Shown here one piece after another: positions 1-7,828 of a stretch of DNA of 12,730 nucleotides. The DNA lies in NCBI GenBank assembly GCA_003694425.1, contig RFJX01000248.1, forward strand, positions 1-12,730. The letters are read 5' to 3'. This DNA comes from Gammaproteobacteria bacterium. GTDB lineage: Bacteria > Pseudomonadota > Gammaproteobacteria > J113. A program made the translations under genes and the position numbers. The notes beneath the pieces are model-generated. The model saw nothing but the letters and a program-made list of their open reading frames with translations, was not told the DNA's origin and searched no databases. How positions within the stretch are numbered: the first letter of the stretch is position 1; every line of letters starts with the position of its first letter.

Positions 1-1020
<1,020 letters not shown>

Positions 1021-1026
1021 TGTGCC

Positions 1027-1242
1027 CACCACGGAGGCACGGAGGGCACAGAGATACATGAAGGTTCAAGGGGATATCCCCATGGGGCGAGGAACGGTGC
1101 CTTGCATCATCGGCTGGCGGAATCGGGTCTCTGGCAGGTCGCGTGAGGTGTCGGAGATCAATCCTCAAACGGCCTGACACAATCCCGGAGCGAGACCTTC
1201 AGATCTGCCAGAGCCCTCTGTGCCCTCCGTGTCTCCGTGGTG
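1027..1242. repeat. MITE-like element bounded by 27-bp inverted repeats
   Basis: The two ends are inverted copies of each other: 1027-1053 reads out as CACCACGGAG..., and 1216-1242 is its reverse complement with a single difference (26/27). The shared core is CACGGAGGGCACAGAG. A second, subterminal inverted pair, TGAAGGT (1059-1065) and ACCTTCA (1195-1201), supports one bounded unit. The element starts 6 nt after the trxB stop and ends 17 nt before the next ATG, so it makes up nearly the whole intergenic region. There is no transposase and no convincing gene inside; a 39-codon ORF at 1058-1177 has no good ribosome binding site. No clear target-site duplication is visible. CACGGAG/GCACAGAG-type sequences are, from memory, a common dispersed intergenic repeat in environmental bacteria; that is recollection, not a search result. 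Confidence 0.7.
1070..1087. repeat. Two overlapping palindromes inside the repeat element
   Basis: GGGGATATCCCC (1070-1081) and CCCCATGGGG (1078-1087) are both perfect palindromes and share the middle CCCC. The central CCCC can pair with either flanking GGGG but not both, so the two small stems are mutually exclusive. They lie near the left end of the element; no function is evident. Confidence 0.5.
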
Positions 1243-1259
1243 AGTAATCGAGAAAGAAA

Positions 1260-4169
1260 ATGAACGAAGAGAACGCGTTTGAATTTCTGGGTGAGCGCCA
1301 CATCGGGGCGCTCGACCTGACGCTGAAGGCCTGGCGCCACAAGGCGACCGGGGCGCGGCACTTCCATCTGGAGTGCGGGGATCGCAACAATGCCTTCCTG
1401 GTCGCGTTGCCGACCTGGCCCCAGGACTCGACCGGGGTGGCCCATATCCTGGAGCACACCGTGCTGTGCGGCAGCGAGAGATACCCGGTTCGCGATCCCT
1501 TCTTCATGATGCTCAGGCGTTCGCTCAACAGCTACATGAATGCCTGCACCGGCTCGGACTTCACCGCCTATCCCTTCGCTACCGCCAATCGCAAGGATTA
1601 TGACAATCTGCTTTCGGTCTATCTGGATGCGGTCTTCTTCCCCCTGCTGCACGAGCTGGATTTCGCCCAGGAGGGCTGGCGCCTGGAGTTCGAGGAACCG
1701 GAGGACCCCACCACCCCGCTGGTCTATCGCGGCGTCGTCTACAACGAGATGAAGGGGGCCATGAGCTCCCCCATCTACCGTCTCTGGCAGGACCTGCAGA
1801 GCGGGCTCTTCCCCACTACCACCTACCACTGGAACAGCGGCGGTGAACCGGAGGAGATCCCGAAGCTGAGCCACGCGGCGCTGAAGGCCTTCCACGCCAG
1901 CCACTATCATCCCTCCAACGCGGTGTTCCTGAGCTACGGCAGCTTCCCCCCGGAGGAGCACCAGCGCCACTTCCACGAATGGGCCCTCTCCCGCTTCGGC
2001 CCGCAGCCGCTGGTGGCGGAGATCGGGGACGAACGTCCCTTCAGCGAGCCACAGCGGGCGGAGACCCGCTACGACATTCCCCGGGACGAGGAGACCGGAG
2101 GAAAGACCCACATCGTCACCGGCTGGCTGCTGGGCCACTCCGCCGAGCTGGACGAGCTGCTGGCCGCCAATCTGCTGAACCAGGTGCTGCTCGGCAACAG
2201 CAGCGCGCCCTTGCGCCAGGCCCTGGAGACCACCGACCTGGGGGCCGCCCCCTCGGAGCTCTGTGGCCTCGAGGACTCCTACCGGCAGATGGTCTTCGTC
2301 TGCGGCCTGGAGGGGAGCGAGCCGGATCGGGTGGAGGCGGTCGAGCGGCTGATCCTGGAGACCCTCGAGCGGGTGGCAGCAGAGGGGGTGCCGGAGGAGG
2401 CGATCGAGGCGGCCCTGCACCAGATCGAACTGGGCCTGCGCGAGCCGCAGGCCGGGCGCGAGTCCTGGGGCCTGCAGCTGATGTGGCGCGTGTTGCCCAC
2501 CATTCTCCACGACGGTGACCCCTTCGCGGTCCTGGACCTGGACCCGGCGCTGGCCCGTCTGCGCGAGGCCGCCTCGAAGGCGGGCTGGCTGCAGCAGCAG
2601 GTTCGCAGGCAGCTCCTGGACAACGCCCACCGCCTTACCCTCGTCATGCGCCCGGAGCCAGGGCTCAACGAGCGCCGGGAGGCGGCGCTGCGGCAGGAAC
2701 TTGCGGCCCGCAAGGAGCGGATGAGCGAACAGGAGAAGCAGACCCTGGTCGGGCGGGCCAGGGCGCTGAGGGAGCGCCAGCAGCAGGAGGACGACCCGGA
2801 GGTCCTGCCGCGGCTGACCCTGGACGAGATCCCCCCCGACCCGCCCCACGTGGCCGGCGAGGCACGCCGGCTCGGCGGCCTGCCGGCCCGCTGCTATGGC
2901 GCGGGCACCAATGGCCTGTTCTACCTGCGCCTGCTCGCGCCCATGCCCTCCCTGGAGCCCGAACTGCTCGGGCGCCTGCCCCTTTTCTGGGGCTTTCTCA
3001 ACGAGGTGGGCTGCGGGGACGAGGACTATCTGGCCACGGCCCGGCGTCAGGCGCTCACCGGGATGGTGGGGGGCAGCTCCTCGATCCGGCCCACCCTGAA
3101 TGACTGCGCCGACCTGCGTGGCTGGGCGGTCTTCTCCGGAAAGGCACTGGGACGCAATCTGGATCCCCTGGCCAGTCTGCTGGAGGAGACGATAGTGAGT
3201 GCCCGCTTCGATGAACACCAGCGGTTGCGGGAGCTGGTGGCGCAGGATCGCCTGGCGGCCGAGGCCTCGGTCGTGGGGCAGGGGCATACCCTGGCGATGA
3301 TCGCCGCCAGCGCCTGTTTCTCCCCCCTGGCGGCCCTGCAGCACCGCTGGGACGGCCTGGCCGGCGTGGTCGCGCTCAAGGAGCTGGACCGCTCCCTGGA
3401 GGAGAAGGGGGCAATCGCCGTTCTGGGCGAGGAACTGGCCCGGATCCGGGAACGGATGGCGGACCAGCCGCTCCTGGCGGTGGTGGTGGACGAACCGGGT
3501 CACCTGGAGGAGTGTTGCCGGGTGGTCGAGGCGAGGTGGGGCGAACGGGGGAGTGAATCCGGTCCCGCCCCCGTCCCCTCCAGCGAGCTGCTGGAGCCGC
3601 ACCGGCAGGCGTGGGTCGCCAGCACCCAGGTGAGTTTCTGCGCCCGCGCCTGGCCGGCAGCCCCGGCCGGTCATCCCGATGCCGCCGCATTCTGGGTCCT
3701 GGGCCAGCTACTGACCAACGGTTTCCTCCACGGGGCGGTGCGCGAGCAGGGCGGGGCCTATGGCGGTGGTGCCGGGTACGATGCCGATGCCGGGGTCTTC
3801 CGCATGTACTCCTATCGCGACCCGAGGCTGTTCGAGACCCTGGAAGATTTCGATCGATCACTGGAATGGCTCGCCCGGGGGCCCGAGCTGCGGCTGGTGG
3901 AGGAGGCCATCCTCGGGGTGATCCGGGCCATGGACAAGCCCTCCACACCGGCCGGCGAGGCCCTGCGCTGCGCCATGCTGGAGCTGCATGGCCGCGACCT
4001 CGACTTCCGCCGCCGGCTGCGGCAGGAGGTCCTTTCGGTCGACCTGGCCCGCCTGCAGGAGGTTGCCGGGCGCTGGCTGCGGCCGGATCAGGCCGCTACC
4101 GCACTGGTCGTGCCCCAGGCCCATGGCGAGCGCCTGACCGCGGCAGGCTACGAGATCCATCGCCTCTGA
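1260..4169 (+). CDS. M16C zinc metallopeptidase, presequence protease (PreP)-like
   Basis: Predicted zinc oligopeptidase of the M16C (PreP/insulinase-related) family, which degrades unfolded peptides inside a closed two-half chamber. The inverted zinc motif HILEH is at residues 62-66 (His62, Glu65, His66), and the third ligand is Glu163 in VVYNEMKG, the spacing I recall for PreP. The second half carries the REQGGAYGG segment (about 827-835), the substrate-binding Arg/Tyr region of M16 enzymes. A charged helical linker at about 470-525 joins the halves and ends in the LPRLTLDEIPPD type of sequence. At 969 aa it is full length for PreP. There is no signal peptide, so it should be cytoplasmic, unlike the periplasmic pitrilysins. 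The start is ATG 1260 with only a weak purine-rich GAGAAAG upstream; the leader is largely formed by the preceding repeat element. It is followed by a 145-nt gap and seems monocistronic. Confidence 0.93.
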   Translation: MNEENAFEFLGERHIGALDLTLKAWRHKATGARHFHLECGDRNNAFLVALPTWPQDSTGVAHILEHTVLCGSERYPVRDPFFMMLRRSLNSYMNACTGSDFTAYPFATANRKDYDNLLSVYLDAVFFPLLHELDFAQEGWRLEFEEPEDPTTPLVYRGVVYNEMKGAMSSPIYRLWQDLQSGLFPTTTYHWNSGGEPEEIPKLSHAALKAFHASHYHPSNAVFLSYGSFPPEEHQRHFHEWALSRFGPQPLVAEIGDERPFSEPQRAETRYDIPRDEETGGKTHIVTGWLLGHSAELDELLAANLLNQVLLGNSSAPLRQALETTDLGAAPSELCGLEDSYRQMVFVCGLEGSEPDRVEAVERLILETLERVAAEGVPEEAIEAALHQIELGLREPQAGRESWGLQLMWRVLPTILHDGDPFAVLDLDPALARLREAASKAGWLQQQVRRQLLDNAHRLTLVMRPEPGLNERREAALRQELAARKERMSEQEKQTLVGRARALRERQQQEDDPEVLPRLTLDEIPPDPPHVAGEARRLGGLPARCYGAGTNGLFYLRLLAPMPSLEPELLGRLPLFWGFLNEVGCGDEDYLATARRQALTGMVGGSSSIRPTLNDCADLRGWAVFSGKALGRNLDPLASLLEETIVSARFDEHQRLRELVAQDRLAAEASVVGQGHTLAMIAASACFSPLAALQHRWDGLAGVVALKELDRSLEEKGAIAVLGEELARIRERMADQPLLAVVVDEPGHLEECCRVVEARWGERGSESGPAPVPSSELLEPHRQAWVASTQVSFCARAWPAAPAGHPDAAAFWVLGQLLTNGFLHGAVREQGGAYGGGAGYDADAGVFRMYSYRDPRLFETLEDFDRSLEWLARGPELRLVEEAILGVIRAMDKPSTPAGEALRCAMLELHGRDLDFRRRLRQEVLSVDLARLQEVAGRWLRPDQAATALVVPQAHGERLTAAGYEIHRL

Positions 4170-4242
4170 TCCCGCCCCTGACGGTCATGGCGCCGCGGCC
4201 GGACTTGCGGCGGCCGGCCCCGGCGACCTGAGTTCCTGTGTA

Positions 4243-4277
4243 AGGTAGTTGAATCAACTGCCTGTTATTGCTAGATT
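4243..4277 (+). promoter_or_regulatory. Predicted sigma-70 promoter with overlapping dyad operator
   Basis: In the only AT-rich part of the 145-nt gap 4170-4314, TTGAAT (4249-4254) and TAGATT (4272-4277) are spaced 17 nt apart and match the -35 and -10 consensus at four of six positions each. Transcription would start near 4284, about 30 nt before the ATG. The -35 is embedded in a 21-bp dyad: AGGTAGTTGA (4243-4252), one A, then TCAACTGCCT (4254-4263), with a single mismatch; its core AGTTGA-A-TCAACT is perfect. That placement would suit a repressor. The earlier part of the gap (4170-4238) is GC-rich with a 6-bp stem (4191-4196 / 4207-4212) and no T-tract, so it is not a clear terminator. Confidence 0.45.
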
Positions 4278-4314
4278 TGCCACTTGGGGACCTCGGGGAA
4301 AGGGAAGATTGAGG

Positions 4315-5622
4315 ATGAGACCGCTTTTCGCCCTGCTACTCGCCATGTGCTGGGGCATGGTGCTGGCCGATCAGCTCACCGGGCAGGCCGAAGAGCTGCT
4401 CCAGGCGGGCCGGGGAGAGGAGGCCTACGAGCTTCTGGCGCCAGAGCTCGCCGCGCGGGCCGGCGATCCGGCATTCGACTATCTGCTCGGCCTGGCGGCG
4501 CTCGACGCGGGCCACCCGATGGAGGCGGTCTTCGCCCTGGAGCGGGTACTGGACGCACAGCCGGACAATGTCGCCGCCCGGGCCGAGCTGGCGCGGGCCT
4601 ATTTCGAACTGGGGGAGCGGCACGAGGCGCGGCAGGAGTTCGAACTGGTCAGCCAGGAGGAACTGCCCCCCTCGGTGCAGGAGACCATCAACCGCTATCT
4701 CTCGGCCATCGGCCAGCAGCTCGCAGGGGCAAAGGCCCGTTTCGACGCCTACATCTCCATGGGCCTGGGCTTCGACTCCAATACCAACAGTGCCACCAGT
4801 GACACCACCCTGTCCGCGCCCGGGCTCGGGCTGGTCGGCCTGAAGATCGACGCCTCCAGCCGGGAACAGGCCAGCGCGATCTGGGAGCTGGCCACCGGCA
4901 TCGATTTCCTCCACCCGCTGCGCGGGGACCTCGACCTCTACGGCGGCATCCATTTCGACCAGCGCATCGCCACCCGCGTGACCCAGTTCAACACCCGGAC
5001 CGCGGACGGCAACGTGGGCCTCAACTACTCCCGGGGAGACGAGGTCTACGGCCTGCAGATCGCGGCAGAGCGCTATTTCGTCGCCGGCACCCCCAACCGT
5101 GACACCCTGGGCGCCACGCTCTCCTGGCGTCATGCACTCGATCCGGCCAGCAGCCTGACCGCCTTCGGCGGCTTCGCCATCCAGCGTTACCCCGATCAGG
5201 AGGCGCGTAACGTCAATACCGTCAGCGGGGGCCTGGGCTATGAGCGCCAGCTCGATCTGCGCTACCGGCCCCGGCTGTACGCCAGCATCTACGCGGGGGC
5301 CGACAACGAACTGCACGACAGCCGGCAGGACATCGGCCGCGACTACGGCGGCCTGCGCATCGGTGCCGGCGCCGCCTTCAACCGGCGGCTGACGGGCTAC
5401 GCCTCGCTCGACTACCAGTACAGCCACTACCAGGGCGACGACCCCCTGTTCCTGAAGCGGCGCCGGGACCACTACGCCGCCCTCAATCTGGGCGCCAACT
5501 ATCATCTCAGTGGCCACTTCCGGTTGTTGCCCGAACTCCGGTACACCTGGAACTATTCCACCCTGCCTCTGAACCGGTTCGATCGCCTGGAGGCGATGGT
5601 CACGGTGAGGAACGATTTCTGA
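4315..5622 (+). CDS. TPR / outer-membrane beta-barrel protein, Slam- or T11SS-like (DUF560 type)
   Basis: Predicted outer-membrane protein of 435 aa. Residues 1-18 form a signal peptide with likely cleavage at VLA|DQ. Residues about 24-138 are helical with TPR character (for example FDYLLGLAALDAGHPMEAVF, then AARAELARAYFELGERHEAR). Residues about 140-435 alternate polar and aromatic beta-strand segments, beginning with FDAYISMGLGFDSNTNSA and ending in a C-terminal Phe (VRNDF), as expected for a BAM substrate. A periplasmic TPR followed by a ~295-residue barrel is the architecture of Slam proteins (DUF560), which move cargo across the outer membrane. ATG 4315 is preferred over the in-frame TTG at 4249 because the signal peptide starts there and an AAGGGA (4300-4305) sits at usable spacing; the longer form would bury it. 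The downstream FecR-domain gene is the probable partner. The family is assigned by architecture and motif style, not by a profile search; a generic TPR-porin remains possible. Confidence 0.78.
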   Translation: MRPLFALLLAMCWGMVLADQLTGQAEELLQAGRGEEAYELLAPELAARAGDPAFDYLLGLAALDAGHPMEAVFALERVLDAQPDNVAARAELARAYFELGERHEARQEFELVSQEELPPSVQETINRYLSAIGQQLAGAKARFDAYISMGLGFDSNTNSATSDTTLSAPGLGLVGLKIDASSREQASAIWELATGIDFLHPLRGDLDLYGGIHFDQRIATRVTQFNTRTADGNVGLNYSRGDEVYGLQIAAERYFVAGTPNRDTLGATLSWRHALDPASSLTAFGGFAIQRYPDQEARNVNTVSGGLGYERQLDLRYRPRLYASIYAGADNELHDSRQDIGRDYGGLRIGAGAAFNRRLTGYASLDYQYSHYQGDDPLFLKRRRDHYAALNLGANYHLSGHFRLLPELRYTWNYSTLPLNRFDRLEAMVTVRNDF

Positions 5623-5676
5623 TGGCGTCAACCCCCGGCGGAGTCACGCGTTGTGGCATCTGTGAACGGGGCCGCA

Positions 5677-5714
5677 CTTGCCTCGTGATCCACTTCACGG
5701 CACGGGGCGGCAAG
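5677..5714 (+). other. Stem-loop in the gap between the barrel and FecR genes
   Basis: The 157-nt gap 5623-5779 has no gene. It contains an outer pair CTTGCC (5677-5682) / GGCAAG (5709-5714) enclosing CGTGA (5684-5688) / TCACG (5695-5699). There is no T-tract. This could be an RNA processing or attenuation structure between two co-transcribed genes; I see no convincing promoter in the gap, which favours one transcript for 4315-7261. Confidence 0.35.
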
Positions 5715-5779
5715 GGATGGGAGGATCGGTCCCACGCTGCCAGGTGTCCCGGAGACCAGATGAACGGAGCGACGCAACG

Positions 5780-7261
5780 ATGAACGCAAAGATGAACCGC
5801 TGGCTGGTGGCCTTGCTGATGGTGCTGGTCGCCCCCGTCTCCCTCGCCGCGGTCGAGGCGGGAAGGATCGTGTATGCCTACGGTGAGGCCCATGCCATCG
5901 ATGCCGGCGGCGCCAGCAGGGGACTGGCAAAGGACGACGTGGTTCTCCCCGGTGACACCCTCAAGACCGGCAAGGGCCGCCTCCAGGTGCGTTTCGCCGA
6001 CGGTGGGTTCATCTCCCTGCAGCCGGACAGCGAGTTCCGGGTGGAGGAATTCCGCTTCAGCGGCAAGGAAGATGGCACCGAGTCCGCCTTCTTCCGCCTG
6101 GTCAAGGGCGGGCTGCGGGCCATCACCGGGCTCATCGGCCACCGCCACAAGGAGACCTACAAGCTGAAGACCGCCCTGGCCACCATCGGCATCCGCGGCA
6201 CCGCCTTCCGCGTGCGCCTGTGTCAGGGCGACTGTTTCCGGCCCGATGGCTCCCCCCTGCCGGACGGTCTCTACACCAAGACCGGCGAGGGGGTGATCTT
6301 CGTCCGGAACGATGCCGGGGTGCTCGACCTGCCGGCCGGCATGGCCAGCTTCGTCCGCGACCGCTCCACCCCGCCGAAGCCCGCGCGGGACCTGCCCCCG
6401 ATGGCGAAGCGGCACCTGCGCGGGGGCAAGCCGCTGAAGCGGGCGCGGCGTGAGACGGGGCGGGCCGGCAAGATGGTCAGGAGCGGATTCCAGGCCGGTG
6501 AGCAGCTCACGAGCGGCGGCGGCAATCAGGCCCTGGGCGGCGGCAGTCCCACCCTGCTCTACGGCTTTGCGGTATCGCCCTCGAACGTGCTGCCTACCTT
6601 CCGGCAGGCGGACGGTCACGCCGATACGGTGGTCGACGGCGTGCCACCGGAGTTCGCCATCACCTTCAATCCACAGACCTCCAGCTATGTCGGGCACGCC
6701 ATCGGCACTGCCCGCAATCGCGACACCCGGGTCCTCGACGGCATGTTCCTGACCCGCTGGACCGAGGGTACCACCTTCGATACCAACGGGGGCTCCACCG
6801 TTCTGGGCAGCAAGGACGGGCTGCATCTGATCGCCGGGACCTATCCGGCGATGCCGACGGCGGCCACGGCCACCTATGTCTTCGCCGGCGGCACCAAGTC
6901 GACCAACGGGGTCTCCGTCGACAACGGGGCCACCAGCGGCAGCATCTCGGTGGACTTCAACAGTCAGGTGATCAGTGCCTTCACCATGGATGTCAAGCAT
7001 GGCACGACGTATACCGTCTCGGGCTCCGGACCGATCCAGGTGGTGACCGCGCCCAGCGGCAACCGGGGGCTGATCTTCGGCAGCATGGTCCAGGGCTCCA
7101 GCTATTCGGTGACCCCTACCGCATCGGTCGATCTCGCCGGGGCCTTCTACGGCAGCTCCGGCAGCGGCGGCAACGTCGCTCCCTCCTCGGCAGGGGTGGT
7201 CTACCAGATCCTCGACGGCGGTACGGTGGTCCAGGGCGCGGCAGGCTTCAAACGCAACTGA
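5780..7261 (+). CDS. Exported FecR-domain protein with C-terminal TbpB-like barrel domain
   Basis: Predicted 493-aa exported protein. Residues 1-24 are a signal peptide (MNAKMNRW, hydrophobic core, then VSLAAVEA) with no lipobox Cys. Residues about 27-198 match the FecR fold: GEAHAIDAGG, LPGDTLKTGKGRLQVRFADG, ISLQPDSEFRVEEFRF, and TALATIGIRGTAFRVR. A Cys148/Cys152 pair (LCQGDC) could form a disulfide. A basic Pro/Lys/Arg linker (199-235) leads to a Gly/Ser/Thr-rich beta region whose last ~165 residues (RWTEG about 326; YVFAGG; GSISVDF; DLAGAFYGSSGSGG; GVVYQI; GAAGFKRN) resemble the 8-strand handle barrel of TbpB-family and other Slam cargo. Start ATG 5780 has GGAG at 5766-5769 (10 nt); ATG 5792 is a weaker alternative. 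Here FecR is not next to a FecI sigma factor or a TonB receptor, so iron-citrate signalling is unlikely. FecR assignment is firm; the barrel assignment is by motif resemblance. Confidence 0.8.
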   Translation: MNAKMNRWLVALLMVLVAPVSLAAVEAGRIVYAYGEAHAIDAGGASRGLAKDDVVLPGDTLKTGKGRLQVRFADGGFISLQPDSEFRVEEFRFSGKEDGTESAFFRLVKGGLRAITGLIGHRHKETYKLKTALATIGIRGTAFRVRLCQGDCFRPDGSPLPDGLYTKTGEGVIFVRNDAGVLDLPAGMASFVRDRSTPPKPARDLPPMAKRHLRGGKPLKRARRETGRAGKMVRSGFQAGEQLTSGGGNQALGGGSPTLLYGFAVSPSNVLPTFRQADGHADTVVDGVPPEFAITFNPQTSSYVGHAIGTARNRDTRVLDGMFLTRWTEGTTFDTNGGSTVLGSKDGLHLIAGTYPAMPTAATATYVFAGGTKSTNGVSVDNGATSGSISVDFNSQVISAFTMDVKHGTTYTVSGSGPIQVVTAPSGNRGLIFGSMVQGSSYSVTPTASVDLAGAFYGSSGSGGNVAPSSAGVVYQILDGGTVVQGAAGFKRN

Positions 7262-7276
7262 GGAGCCCGCCTGCGG

Positions 7277-7306
7277 TATGATCACCTGCCTGTTCCAACA
7301 GGCAGG
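7277..7306 (+). promoter_or_regulatory. Perfect palindrome with adjacent -10-like box
   Basis: CCTGCCTGTT (7285-7294) and AACAGGCAGG (7297-7306) are perfect 10-bp inverted arms separated by CC. The palindrome begins 24 nt after the FecR-gene stop and ends 9 nt before the next start codon, right against its GGGAG. TATGAT (7277-7282), a 5/6 match to the -10 box, lies immediately upstream, so the palindrome would cover the transcription start; no good -35 accompanies it. There is no T-tract, which argues against a terminator. Possible roles are an operator or a 5'-UTR hairpin hiding the ribosome binding site. Confidence 0.5.
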
Positions 7307-7314
7307 GAGTGACG

Positions 7315-7755
7315 GTGAAGATCCGTTTCGACGATGGGCCCGACGGCTTCTTCGAGGCCCGCGAACTCAAGCGCATGGTGCTGGCCCTTCGCCGCCATGG
7401 CGGCGAGGCCTACTCCATGCAGCGCGAGTTTCTCGACGCCCTGGAGGCGCTGGCCGACGGGCAGATGGGCCGGCCCGAATTCTCCGAACTCCTGGAGCGT
7501 ATGGGCCTGCCCGAGGTGCCCGAGCCGGAGCCACCCCAGACCCTGCTCGACCGCCTGCGCGCCCTGCTCGGTCCCACTGCCCGCGACCTGGAGCTGAGCC
7601 GCCAGCGCCGCGAGGCCATCGACCGCGCCGAGCGGGCCGAGCGCAGCGCCTTCGAGGCCCTCGCCGAGCTGGCCGAGACCGGGCGCCAGCGGGACGCCCT
7701 CAAGGCCCGCCTGAAGGAGCTGGAGCAGGAGATCCGGTCCCTCAAGGGGGAATGA
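7315..7755 (+). CDS. Conserved-looking hypothetical protein with C-terminal coiled coil
   Basis: I do not recognise this 146-aa protein. It has no signal peptide or membrane segment. The N-terminal half ([30 protein letters not shown] with a DALEALADG helix) is an acidic/basic alpha-beta region; a Pro-rich hinge EVPEPEPPQ follows at about 67-75; residues about 90-145 are a long charged helix with heptad character ([19 protein letters not shown], then [18 protein letters not shown]), a probable coiled coil. GTG 7315 is chosen because GGGAG (7305-7309) lies 5 nt upstream; a GTG at 7309 would add two residues. Third-position GC matches the neighbours, so it is very likely real. It lies between the FecR gene and miaB, with gaps of 53 and 73 nt, and nothing links its function to either. 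Cytoplasmic location is inferred. Confidence 0.75.
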   Translation: MKIRFDDGPDGFFEARELKRMVLALRRHGGEAYSMQREFLDALEALADGQMGRPEFSELLERMGLPEVPEPEPPQTLLDRLRALLGPTARDLELSRQRREAIDRAERAERSAFEALAELAETGRQRDALKARLKELEQEIRSLKGE

Positions 7756-7767
7756 TGCCTGCCGCCC

Positions 7768-7796
7768 TTGCCTTCACCCCGCCCCGCGGCTACCCT
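7768..7796 (+). promoter_or_regulatory. Weak candidate promoter for miaB
   Basis: In the 73-nt gap before miaB, TTGCCT (7768-7773) and TACCCT (7791-7796) are 17 nt apart. Each matches only three consensus positions, but those are the strongest ones (TTG; TA...T). Transcription from the upstream gene is an equally good explanation. Confidence 0.25.
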
Positions 7797-7828
7797 GTAT
7801 CGCCCTGATTTTCCGAGAATTGAACCCG

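Noticed and set aside
1058..1177. 39-codon ORF inside the inverted-repeat element
   Set aside because: No good ribosome binding site, no recognisable protein features, and easily explained by chance; kept only as a note under the element.
1158..3674. 838-codon open frame on the minus strand inside the PreP-like gene
   Set aside because: High GC leaves the antisense frame free of stops. Its product is low-complexity (Gln/Gly/Leu/Arg-rich) with no recognisable domain, while the plus strand has the full M16C motifs.
4249..4314. Upstream TTG extension of the barrel protein
   Set aside because: It would add 22 polar residues before an intact signal peptide and would start inside the predicted -35 and dyad; ATG 4315 has a better ribosome binding site.
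4336..7285. Two long minus-strand frames (4336-5631 and 5600-7285) opposite the barrel and FecR genes
   Set aside because: Compositional shadows: the Val/Gly/Asp/Arg-rich products lack motifs, and the plus-strand proteins have signal peptides and domain signatures.
7278..7808. 176-codon plus-strand frame starting MITCLFQQAG
   Set aside because: Overlaps the coiled-coil gene in another frame, has no ribosome binding site, starts within the -10-like box and has an Arg/Pro/Gly-rich shadow composition.
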